From Miscanthus floridulus (taxonomy: Eukaryota; Streptophyta; Magnoliopsida; Poales; Poaceae): a DNA stretch of 64,000 bases. The notes beneath the pieces are model-generated. The model saw nothing but the letters and a program-made list of their open reading frames with translations, did not search any database and had not been told where the DNA came from. Within the stretch, counting starts at the first letter, position 1, and each line of letters begins with the position of its first letter. Shown here piece by piece: positions 46,816 to 58,197 of the stretch. The position numbers and the translations under genes are program-made. The stretch covers positions 81,364,059-81,428,058 of the forward strand of contig NC_089598.1 of assembly GCF_019320115.1 (NCBI RefSeq). The letters are read 5' to 3'.

Positions 46816-48709
46816 CAATGAGTTAGAGCATCCAAATATGATGTCATCAACATAGATTTGCAACACAAACAAGTCTTTTCCAATCTTCTTGGTGAAAAGT
46901 GTGGTGTCAACCTTGCCCATCATGAACCCCCTTTGAGAGTAAGAAGTCCCTCAACCTCGCATACCATGCTCTAGGTGCTTGTTTTAAGCCATACAATGCT
47001 TTCTTCAATTTGTACAAATGGTTGGGCTTCTTGTCATCTTCAAAACCAGGAGGTTGCTCAACATAAACTTCTTAATTGATGTAGCCATTGAGAAATGCAC
47101 TCTGGACATCCATTTGATAGAGCTTGATGTTGTGGGTACAAGCATAGGCTAGTAAGATTCTAATTGCTTCCAATCTAGCAACCAGGGTATGTGTTTCTCC
47201 AAAGTCAAGACCTTCCACTTGAGTGTATCCTTGTGCTACCAATCTTGCTTTGTTCCTTACTATTATCCCATCTTGATCTTGCTTGTTTCTAAAGACCCAT
47301 TTGGTTCCAATCATATTGTGGTTCTTTGGTCTCTCAACTAATTCCCTAACTTGATTTCTTGTGAAATTGTTTAATTCTTCATGCATTGCACTCACCTAAT
47401 CAACATCCTTTAATGCTTCATATATCTTATTTGGTTCAATGGATGACACAAATGAGAAATACCCATAAAATGAAGTCAATCTTGATCTTTTTGTACACCT
47501 CTTGAAATAACTCCAATAATAGTGTCCGATGGATGATCTCTTGCAATATTGGTTGGTTTCAGTATTGGAACATTGTTGCTAGCACTTGCTTGCTCATTTG
47601 GTTGATATGATGTACTAGCCACTTGATTTTCTTCATTGTCATGAAAGCTACTTGTACTTGCTCGATTTGTATCATCTTGCACATTTGAGTTAGAGAGCAC
47701 TTGCACTTGATCATCTTCATCATTAATCACTTGCCTAGGCCTCAATTCACCAACATCCATGTTCTTCATGGTATTTGAATGTTGAATGCTCTAACATCTT
47801 CCAAGTTCTCAATCTCATCTTGAGAACCTTTGGTTTCATTAAATTCAATATCATGAACTTCTTCAAGAGTACCACTTGCCGAATTCCAAACTCTATATGC
47901 TTTGCTAGTGGTTGAGTATTCTTAATCCTTCATCACACTTCTTGTCAAACTTGCTCAATCTAGTGCCTTTCTTCAATATGTAGCATTTGCAACCAAAGAC
48001 CCAAAAATATGAAATATTGGGCTTTCTACCATCCAAGAGCTCATAAGGTTTCTTCTCTTTTAAAGGGTGACAATAGAGTCAGTTGCTACAATAGCAAGCC
48101 ATGTTGATTGCTTTGGTCCAAAAGGATTGACTCACATTGTACTCACTAAGCATAAACCTTGCCATATCAATGAGTGTTCTATTCTTCCTCTCAACAAGGC
48201 CATTTGATTGTGAAGTATACTTGGCCGAGAATTGATGTCTAATTCTAAAATCATCACTCAACTCATCAATTCTAGTGTTCTTGAACTCACTACCATTGTC
48301 ACTTCTAACTCTCTTGTTGGTTGTTTCAAACTCATTGTGAACTTAACAAATGATTTGAAAGTTTCAAACACATCACTCTTGTCCACTAGAAATAATGCCC
48401 AAGTGTATCTAGTATAGTCATCCACTATCACAAAGCCATATTTGTTTCCACTGATGCTAGTGTATTGTGTTAGCCCAAACAAATCCATGTGCAACAACTT
48501 AAATGCCTTGCTAGTGCTTATTATGCTCTTCTTAGGATGGGTGTTTCCAACTTGTTTGCTAGCTTGACAAGAGCTACAAAGCTTATCTTTCTCAAACACA
48601 ACATCTTTCAAGCCTCTAACCAAGTCATGCTTAACCAATCTATTCAATTGTTTTATTCCAACATGACCAAGCCTTCTATGCCATAACCAACCCATACTAG
48701 ATTTAGTGA
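46816..48709 (-). pseudogene. Copia integrase and reverse transcriptase (5' to 3' on minus)
   Basis: Minus strand from 48709: the GAG-pre-integrase zinc region (WHRRLGHVG, then CSSCQASK) and integrase core HMDLFG. The second catalytic Asp block falls in a frameshift near 48270, and the Glu block is GLVERKNRTL. Next come the linker with a FLLGYS-like segment, then RT with TKWVFRNKQDQDG, ARLVAQGYTQ and MDVQSAFLNG (47395-47072). The polymerase signature IYVDDIIFG lies at about 46836-46862. Several stops and frame changes are present. RT ends at the young LTR element, and no RNase H follows. The integrase-before-RT order defines Ty1/copia. Confidence 0.85.
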
Positions 48710-48714
48710 ACAAG

Positions 48715-50282
48715 TATTGATGGTAGTTAACAACCATTATAAACCATGAATATAACATATATAAGGGCATAAATATAATTACTAATAAAGGTCTAAGGGT
48801 TTAAACTAACAAATTCCATGAGTTTTAGTGAATCTATATTTTCTACATGGTTTATCTAGAAAACTATCAAGGAGGACCTAGATGACAGACTTAATCATGT
48901 TTATCCATAGCGAAAACAACCCCAGAAGGTTTTAGAAGACTTGAGAGGACTCCACACCAAAGCGAAGGGCGAGGTGCCTCCTGGCTGGCCCCACCTGTAG
49001 GCCAGCTAGCCCCAAGGGCCTACATGTTAGCCCCCTGTTGTTATGTGTTAGTTCTCCACCGCCTCCTAGATTGTATCTACGCCATTTATTCAAGTTGGTT
49101 TGATCTGATGGCTCAGGATTGATGCTCAGGACTATATATACTAGCCCCTGCCACCCCCTGAGGCATAAGTCATTTGAGAAGACAGAAACCCTAATCATCC
49201 TCAGAGCTCCATCATATTCTAAAGCATAGCTAGTTAGGCTAGGTCTAGAGGGAGGCAAGCAAGCTTCACTTGGATTCCCGATCATGTCAAGAGTGTGATT
49301 TGGTATAATCTTTATACCCCCTCTCTTTTGTATCTCTCATTACTTTTATATGTTTGCTACAATTGTTATGACATTCATCTTCATATTTATCATATTCCTA
49401 GTTATAATGTTTATCGTCTACTTTGATTATAAGCTTAGTATAGTTAGATTATCTGCATGTTCATGCATAAGTTCGTATAGCACTTGCTCCAAAGTACACG
49501 GAGTGAGTGGTCGACATTATGTAAGCATGGTGCTTATACATTATTTACCTATGGATGCACCCTATATTTTGGGACACGTGATAGATCGTGGATGTGACAC
49601 TCCTATTGAGCCCTTTGTAGTCCACTCCCTAAATATAGGTATACAAGTAGGATCTAGTTATGAAGGAAGATAAGCTTTGTTCTTAATCTTCCTTAGTAAT
49701 ATCCCTTGTGTGTAGATATGAAGTTGATCCTAGCCATGACTACTAGGTGTAATTGCACTAATCAATGTATGCTTTGACTTGTAATTAAGAATGACTTAGG
49801 AATTATTCCTCTAATATTCTACTTAACCATGCTAATGTCATTGAAAGGAGTACTCTGAGTGATCAATGATTAGTTATTATACACTATTCATATATACATT
49901 TACCTCTTGACTTACCCCTATTATGAGTAGAATATTGGTTATGGTTTACATCTCCATCAATAGCATAAGTTATCAATATATGTCCTTGACAGAGCTTTCC
50001 TGTTGTAAAAATATAAATAACGATACCTGGAATACTATCTGGTAAAGTGCTACAATGCTATATTATTAGTGCGCTTGCAGATTCCTTTCAGTTATATATA
50101 TTCTTTCCGGTCATATGAAATATTAAAGTACTTCTTAGTGTCATTCTAGAAGTGGCAGTAGGTAGTACCAACAAGCATTTCTAGCACCACACTTGAGATG
50201 ACAACTTAGTAAAACATGCTAAGGAATGTCAACAACATAGGATGACTACTTAAAACAAGTGACACATTAATAAATACCAACA
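48715..50282 (+). repeat. E4 5' LTR
   Basis: It starts TATTGATGGTAG (TG to TA) and ends AATACCAACA. It is intact and gives the uninterrupted reference for the split 3' LTR. Confidence 0.9.
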
Positions 50283-50290
50283 AGCATTTT

Positions 50291-50308
50291 TGGCGCCATT
50301 GCTAGGGA
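50291..50308 (+). promoter_or_regulatory. E4 primer binding site, tRNA-Asp type
   Basis: TGGCGCCATTGCTAGGGA lies 8 bases inside the 5' LTR and is close to the Athila consensus. Confidence 0.8.
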
Positions 50309-50434
50309 AGGTAGCTAGGCAAAGGAAATATTAATAAACTTACACTTATTGATGTGATCGAGAAAACCATTGACCCCTGCTCAAACAGGCTTACCCTTGT
50401 TTTGTCTACCTTTGTATCTTATGCAGGGTAATGT

Positions 50435-51700
50435 ATGACCAATTTTGACCTTCCAACAAACTACGTTGATAATTTAGAAGCATTACTTAAGAGAACTAAG
50501 GCTAAACTCAAGAAAATTTTAGCTTTAGAGTCGAAAGACAACCAGATAAGGCGGAGCTTAACACCAAAATTTGAAGCTATGGCTAACAAGACTCTCCATG
50601 AATTCTCTGCTCCAACTACAACCAATATCCAAACTAGACCAACAGTCAATGTTGGAGACAATGGATTCAAGCTCAAGCTAGCCCTCATCAACATGGTGCA
50701 AGCAAGCCAGTTTTGTGGAAAGGCACATAAAGATGCGAGTGCACAGCTCCAACACTTCCTGGAGATCTATAGCACTTTCACCATCAAAGGAGTGACCCAA
50801 GTTGCCATACTACTTCACCTCTTCCATTCTCACTCTTGGGGAAGGCAAAGCAATGGTTCTACGCCAACAAAGATAGAAATACTACATGGGATAACTACTC
50901 CACTACCTTCCTAGCAAAGTTCTTTCCCACAGGCAAGACAAATGCTCTGCATGGGAGAATCTCAAGCTTTCAATAGCAACATGATGAATCTATCCCTGAG
51001 GCATGGGAACACTTTCAAGATTATATTATGAAATGCCATCATCATGGGATAGAGAATTAGATACTCATGTAGACTTTCTACCACGGGTTGACTAATAGTA
51101 CTCGTGAGACTATGGATGTTGTTGCTGGAGGTGCATTCCTGTCACTCACCATACCAGTTGCAACAGCTCTTGTGGAGAAGATGGCCTCCAACCAAGGTTG
51201 GAATGAAGAATGTCTTCAGACCTGCAAGAGAGGTGGAGGTATGCATCAACTCAAGGAGGTAGACATGCTGTCTGCTAAGATGGAGCTGCTAATGAGGAAG
51301 CTCAAAGATCGAGCCAATGAGAAGCAAGAAGTGATGCACATTCATGATTTTTGCATGATGTGTGAAGAGTGTGGAAACACTGGGCATTCAGGGAGCAACT
51401 ATCCTAAAACCCATGAGGATGTGAACTTTGTCAACAACTACTACTTTTGTCCTCAACAGAATCAAGCATGGAGTCTGCAACAGAGGCCAAACTACCAAGG
51501 TAACCCTCAAGGTAATAATTTCAATAATTTTAATCAACCACCCTTGAGAGAATTGATTTCTGGCCAAGCTAAAATTATGGAGAGCTTATCTAGGAAATTA
51601 GCTTCCAATGATAGAATATTAGAAAATATGAGTAATAAAATGGATAACCTCTCTGCCATTAAGAACCAACATAGCTTTAATAAAATGATAGAATCACAAA
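50435..51700 (+). pseudogene. E4 gag with degraded zinc knuckle
   Basis: Frame 50435-50914 contains the conserved phrases FSAPTTTNIQTRPTVNVGDN and INMVQASQFCGKAHKDA and the start of the gag core. A frameshift leads through an FLAKFFPTGKTNALHGRISS-like section into the frame opening at 51088. A CX2C-type knuckle follows as CEECGNTGHSGSNYP (51381-51425), where the last Cys of a CCHC is Tyr or Pro in this copy. A charged, coiled segment then leads into the first protease. In the source family gag binds RNA and forms particles. Confidence 0.8.
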
Positions 51701-51879
51701 TAGCTCAGCTAGTTGTTACGGTTCCTCCAATCAATAAAGGTAAGATTTCAGGGCAACCAGAAGATCTAGAAACTACAAATCTTGTCGATATTCACAATAC
51801 AACATACTATTGTATACAACCATCGACGGAAAGGTGGATAGACTATACCTTACCTGAAAAGAAGAGCGATCCAGAAAGA

Positions 51880-52290
51880 CCTATCATCCCCATCACTATT
51901 GGACCTCATATTTTCCAAGAAGTTGTCTGTGACTTTGGCGCAAGTGTCAACATTATTACTAAGGTAATTTATGATCAAATTAATGGAGATACTTTATTGT
52001 ACATAAATATGCATTTGAAGCTTGCAGATCAGTCACTTTGCTACCCTAAGGGAGTTCTTGAAGATGTCATTGTTCGAGTTGGACAATCATATGTTCCTGT
52101 AGATTTTGTGGTTTTGAAAACAGGCGGAGATGTAAGGGCACCCATTATCTTGGGCCAACCTTTCTTAAGCACCGCAAAAGCCATCATCTATGCGGACAGT
52201 GACAAAATCTGCTTCACAATCAAGGATAAAAAAGAGAAGTTTTCTTTCAAGAACCGCATCTTGCAATCTCCTGGACATCCACAAATGTAG
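51880..52290 (+). pseudogene. E4 retropepsin-like domain 1
   Basis: The domain is in the C-terminal third of the 51088-52290 frame: PITIGPHIFQEVVCDFGASV with DFGAS in place of the Athila DLGAS, then LADQSLCYPKGVLEDVIVRV, VPVDFVVL and PIILGQPFLSTAKA. The pattern is complete for a family member and the domain itself has no internal stop. The frame ends at 52288-52290. The same order of blocks is repeated immediately downstream. Confidence 0.8.
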
Positions 52291-52311
52291 TACCTACCCA
52301 AAGAGACAACA

Positions 52312-53106
52312 GTGACCAAAAAGAAAAACATCAGGAGGAGGAAGAACAAGGCCAGGCAGTCTCAAGAAGAATTAGTCAACATGATCAACACACTCAGATC
52401 AGAGTACGACCACCTCCTCGCTTCACCATTCCTTGCTAAGAAGGATGATCTAGGCGTACCCATGATTGAGTGCACCATTGGACAAAGAATCTTCCACAAG
52501 ACCATCTCCGACATTGGATCGGGTGTCAATATAATGTCCAAGGCAACGTATGAATATTTATTTGGTGACAAACGTTTGTTTCCTACATATATGCAATTGC
52601 AGATGGTAGACCAATCAATCTAATTTCTAGAAGGAATCACAAGAGATGTCATGGTAAGAATACATGACCAGTTTGCCCCTGTTGACTTCATGGTTCTAGA
52701 CATGGGTGAAGAAGAAGATGATACACCCATCATCTTGGGAAGACCGTTCCTCAACACCACCAATATGATCATCTACGTTGGATGTGGACAAGTCCACTTC
52801 CAATTCCCTAGAGAAAAGGTACGCTATTATTTCAATAGTTATGCCACTTATGAACAACCCAAGAAGACCCGCTCTAGGAGGAGACATCGATCATCCTAGC
52901 ACCGGAAGAATCAATCTTCAAAGAATGGATGGGAAGAAGATGAGAAACCTAAAGAACCCATAAAAGATGATCCAACTCCACCTAAGACTAGTCCACAGAC
53001 CAAGCAGGTATGGAAGGAAAAGGTGACGTCATTTGTGTCAACATCACAAGAGGTGCAACCATCAAGGACTCCATCTCTGAGACTAGATGATGTACCCGAA
53101 GAATAA
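52312..53106 (+). pseudogene. E4 retropepsin-like domain 2 and ORF tail
   Basis: A basic leader (KKKNIRRRKNKARQSQEE) precedes a second protease unit: MIECTIGQRIFHKTISDIGS with DIGSG at the active site, MQLQMVDQSI, one TAA at 52621-52623, then FLEGITRDVMVRI, APVDFMVLDM and PIILGRPFLNTTNM. The frame opens again to a proline- and lysine-rich tail that ends at TAA 53104-53106. The two units are clearly related but differ at many residues, so the duplication is old. The tail is followed by non-coding sequence, not by RT. Confidence 0.75.
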
Positions 53107-55325
53107 AGGACTCTTCTCTAGTAAAGTCCTGTCCGGAGGACTTAAAAATCCGAACCCTCGCCAGGAGGTAACATCGGTAGTTATCCATATTTACTTTTTG
53201 GCATTGTATGATTTATTTTCATTTTTAGTATATTTACTCTTCTTTATTAGCATTGCATTATTAAAAGAAAATAAAAATTGCATCATTACAGCCTAAAGCC
53301 CCATGTGAATCATTTCCTCAGTGTGTAAAAGCCCAAGGAATTATTCACTATGGTGGCATAAAAAATATATATAAATATACCATGCATACATTTAGTTATA
53401 TTCATTTTTCTGCATATAAAAAGGATGATTAAATAGACATCTTGTTAAACAATCTACCAATACAAAAAGAACAACTAGTCTCCGGATGGCTGACCGCTAA
53501 CCCCTTATCCTAATCCGTTCCACGTGTTTAGGTGTTCTTGTTAGTATTTGGCAGGATGACATGATTAAGAGCAAGTTCACCCGGTTGACTACATCTTGCT
53601 CCACCCATGGATGAATAGGACATCAGCTGGCACAACTGCTCAGAGAAGTATCACTCAGCTTCAATGTTCGACCACGCCAACATCCAGCTTGGGGGAGGAG
53701 CATCCCCACGTATCTAGCTAAGTATTTCTTTCTGTTTGCTATTTTTAAGTTTGCTATATAGTTGCTAATAATAATAATAAGATGCATAACTAAAAGCAAA
53801 ATAAAAATTTATCTTAGCTAGCTATATATATTAGTAAGGTGTGATCTAAAAAAATAACAAAATAAAATAAAAAGTATGTGTCTAGATTTCTTTAAAATTT
53901 GATTTTTAAGAGCTAAATAAATAAATGGACTCTAAGGATAATTTCTTACGATGGAAATGATGAATAGCTGCTCTGTTGTAATTCTTTTCAAGTACCTAGT
54001 TTTCAGCCTTGAATTCTCCAGAGTTTTTGATATGATTGTTTTGATATAAGAATTTACTCTAAACTTGAAACTCGTGGGTAGCGTATGCTTGATCTAAGTC
54101 TAGATAATTGATGGATATGATATCAGAAGGTCTAAGTTATTGTTTATCTTGTTCCAAATGACACTATAGTTCTAGAGATTTATCTTTTGAAAAACATAAA
54201 AATCCTACATGATGAGCTCCTGGATGACAAAGCTTGAATTCCTACCAAAGCTATATATGTTATTTAGAATAGAAAAACTTCCACATATATGTTGATTGTT
54301 TTGCATTGAGTTTAGTCAAGCTTTGTTGACCCTTATGAGAGGTTTGTCATGCTCTTAAAATCAAGATCACGTACACACCACCCACATATGCACTATTCCT
54401 AACTAGGAGTAGGCGCAACGACGTGTCATTCCATCTAGATCCACCCAAAAATGTTTCACTCCTACACTAGGAGTAAACACCAAAAATATTCTTGATAGGA
54501 TATCCACCAAATAAATGCTCCAAGTTCTTATTGCTATCTCTCAAAAGTTTTGCTGCAGAAAAGAAGCATTGGGCTATGCAAAAGCTATTAAAAAGAGAAA
54601 TAAGAAAAAATGGACAAGTGTCCAAATATCTAAAACAATGGGTACTCAGATGCCCGCCTGAAAAAAAGAAGAAAATAAAAAAATTAAGATAGCCCATGTT
54701 TTTATTACAAAGTATTTTTTAAGTTTCAAAAGAGAGCTATGTTTTCAAGGAGCATAGTTAGCCACCATAAATATCCACCATACATCCACACACATGCACA
54801 TCTTGATTTGATTGTATGACTCAACTCTCTTTGAATCCGAGGTTTGACTTTACAATATATGTATTGCAAGTATGCTCTTTCATGCTTTTTCCACTCCTAT
54901 GAACTCCACATAAGCCTTAGTTGTAGGAAGAGAAAGGCATAACATCATTATTGTCTTAGTGAGGATCCACAAATACCACATACATTGAGACACTTGAGAG
55001 TGTCATACCATAGAAGCTCTAAATTTTATTTTGAAAACCTATAAAAATTCTAGAATAATGGTTGAGCAAAGAACTTGAGACATAGTGCTTGACTTGATCG
55101 TTCTGTCTTTCAATTGCTCAAGACCCAAGTAAAGGCTAAGAAGCTCCATGGTTGAAGGTAATATGGGTAAGTTTGAAAGTTAGATTGGTTCATTCTAATC
55201 CGGAGGAGAATTCTTATTTGAACACATGTGTACTTTTGAGGAGTGAAAGCATCGACGCAACTCCTGATCCATTTACTGAGTTTAGCTTTGCTAAGGGACT
55301 AGCAAAGGTTAAACTTGAGGGAGTT
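53107..55325 (+). other. E4 3' non-coding region with hairpins
   Basis: From about 53690 it is related to the 3' regions of E1-E3, although the gag genes are more distant. The hairpins are at 54392-54412 (CTATTCC ... GGAGTAG, one G-U pair) and 54458-54474 (ACTCCTA CAC TAGGAGT, seven perfect pairs). A purine-rich AAACTTGAGGGAGTT (55311-55325) precedes the 3' LTR. Confidence 0.7.
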
Positions 55326-55980
55326 TGTTGATGGTAGTTGACAACCATTATAAACCATGAATATAACATGTATAAGGGCATAAATATAATCTCCAACAAA
55401 GGTCTAGGGGTTTAAACTAAAGAATTCCATGAGTTTTGGTGAATTTGTATTTTCTGCAAGGTTTATCCAGAAAACTGTAAAGGAGGACCTAGATGACAGA
55501 CTTAATCGCGCTTATCCACAGCGAAAACAACCACAGAAGGTTACAGAAGATTCGAGAGGATTCCACACCAAAGCGGAGGGCGAGGGGTCGGCCCCACCTG
55601 CAGGCCGGCCGGCCGACCCCTGGGGCCCACATGTTAGCCCTCCATTGTTATGTCGGTTCTCCTCCGGCTCCTAGATTGCATCTACGCCATTTATTCAAGT
55701 GGGTTTGATTTGAGGGCTCAGGATTGACGCTCCGGCCTATATATACCAGCCCCTGCCACCCCCTGAGGCATAAGTCATTTGAGAAGACAGAAACTCTAAT
55801 CATCCTCAGAGCTCCATCATATTCTAGGGCATAGCTAGTTAGGCTAGGTCTAGAGGGAGGCAAGCAGGCTTCGCTTGGATTTCCGATCGTGTCAAGAGCG
55901 TGGTTTGGTATAATCTTTGTACTCCCTCTCTTTTGTATCTCTCATTACTTTTATATGTTTGCTACAATTGTTATGACATT
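55326..55980 (+). repeat. E4 3' LTR, left part
   Basis: It starts TGTTGATGGTAGTTGACAAC and is collinear with 48715-49378 up to ...TTATGACATT, where the inserted element begins. Its last 67 bp (55914-55980) are repeated at 62251-62317. Confidence 0.9.
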
Positions 55981-56135
55981 ACTTTGTACCCTCACCTGCA
56001 ACGCCTCCCAACGAAAAAAAGTGTTGCTATTTATGCTATTGCAACTATTTTGAGCCTATTGCAACACTTTTTGGGCGTTGAAACACGGTTCTCTCTCACA
56101 CACAAATGTTTTATATTGTATAATTCATTATGGTG

Positions 56136-57890
56136 AGAATTTTCCTGGAAATTGGTAATCTAGATCCTATTTTCATCCTTACTTGAAGCACATTTGCACA
56201 CAACTAAATCAGTTCTGTTGACATTTGGAAGGCATAAGACAGTACCTGAATACTGTGGAATACTGAAGATATGATTTTTCATTTGAGAGGGGCGGGACCA
56301 AGTTAGGGAGGGGTTTCAGTGAATCAGACCACTTGTAAACTATTTACATCTGTTATAGCAACTATTCACATCCGAAGGGCCAGTATTTTCCTTTGGCATT
56401 CTTTAAGATCTTGTATGCAATTATCAATTAAGATAACACATTATAGAACAATGAATGCATTAGTATAAATACTTGCATATCTGTTGTGGTGATTTTTTTA
56501 AAGACTGGTGGCATGTGAATCAGAAGATGGTAACAGTCTAGGAGAAGAAAAATGGCATCCCTGTTCATGAATCTAATTTCAACTGTACTCTAACAATATA
56601 ACAACATTGGAATTTTCTGAGGATAGATAGCTGGCATGTACTATAATAAAATGATGCATTGCTTTTTTTCGCTTTCTCTGAAGATATTTAGGAAATTAGC
56701 AATTCAGCAATTGCAATCTGACCTATAATTCCTATGCCAATGCGGTAGCGGTCACCTCTAAGGTGGCGCAAGCCTCCTCTTGGCAGAGCAGACCGTGTGT
56801 TGGTGCAAGGGTGAGCAGCCACCGGGTGGCGAGCCACGGATGGAAGTGGCTTGCCAGTAGAGATCTGGAGCAGCGAATGCAGGGAGTCATTGATGTCATT
56901 GTGGACAGGGTTATTACATGATGTAACACTGTAATCCAATCGAGATTCCAGTTTCTAGTTTCCAGTTTCCAGTAATATTTTTAAGGAGGATTCTTTAACT
57001 AGCGACAATTGGTTATGAAATCCAACAGTTGCCACCTGGTAACCAATGGGACTGGAAATTCTGGTGGGTATATGGGTCTTACTTTTGGCCTGTTTTTTCT
57101 GTTAAGGCCTCTGACTACTATGTGATCTTGCAACAATTTAAAACTTATTTAAATTTTACAACATGGTGTAAGATATTCTGATGTCACCATGAAGATATGA
57201 AAGTCCGTGAGTTAAAAACTTCAAACAAGGGTGTTTGGAACTGTTTTGCAGCATACCATGCAAGGTGAAGTCAAGTAACATGATAATTGGCGGACATGAG
57301 TAGTTTGAACTGTTTCATTGTTGTTATCTTTTGATCACCATTTATTTAAGATTGAATGTTCAGCATTGAGCCTTATATGTGAGCACAGTTTCTTGTTTTG
57401 CATTAGACTACTATTTATCATTCCGCCCTGAAGATATGGTTCAACATAGCAGACATGGTGTGCTACAAAGATAATCAGTGCATTTGATGATCTTCGCCCC
57501 TAGAGGCTAGAGATATGGTTCGATACTATAAAAATTGTACTGAAGTGAAATCGACACTATGTAATTTCTATCCATTAATAGGGTTTATATTTTATTGCTT
57601 TTGTTTTCCACTACATTTTTCATTATCACTATAAATGCAGTCAGACTTAGAACTATGGGAAACTTTCTTAAAAACAGCAGTGCATTGTCTTTGTGCTGAC
57701 TGAGATGCACAAATTCATGTTCTTTATAGAAAAGAAATCAGAGGAGAATATATTTGATAGGGCACGCGAGGCGCACATTATTTTCTAGTGAAGAACAATA
57801 GCCAGTCTATGTTGGCTTATTGACAACAAATGCCTCGTGTAACATGTCGTGTTTATGTCAACCTGTTATATATCAATGTAATGCGCCATC
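56136..57890. other. Interior of the CACTA-like element, no supported gene
   Basis: The sequence is mostly AT-rich. A GC-richer island at 56735-56880 could be a captured host fragment, but no protein family is recognisable. Confidence 0.35.
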
Positions 57891-57899
57891 ATCAAATAT

Positions 57900-58067
57900 T
57901 ATGTCTTTGAGTCATATCTATTCTTCATCATATGTATATTGAGATTATTCCATTTATCAATTAGAGTCATAAAAATATCACGTAAAATCCTCTAGTGAGA
58001 GTGTCAAGTATTTTGGGACCAAGTTTGAATCCTATAATATCTTCTATTTTGGGACAGAGGGAGTATA
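57900..58067. mobile_element. Stowaway-like terminus fragment
   Basis: The end TTCTATTTTGGGACAGAGGG followed by AGTA (58044-58067) is the reverse complement of a Stowaway-type terminus TACTCCCTCTGTCCCAAAAT. A matching left terminus was not found, so it is probably truncated, and the left boundary is a guess. Confidence 0.45.
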
Positions 58068-58197
58068 ATCCCCTAGCATGCTATGAATCAGGGTGCAAGC
58101 ATTTTTAATGCAGACGGCATGTATGCTAGGTGCCGTAGCTTCGATGTCTCGATCAGGGGTGCGGTGCTGGTATCTCTCTAGGGCACCGGCCTCTCTT

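Noticed and set aside
56688..56939. Possible host exon on the minus strand in the CACTA-like element
   Set aside because: Two short frames compete, no splice sites or domain are convincing, and only a GC-richer patch is visible.
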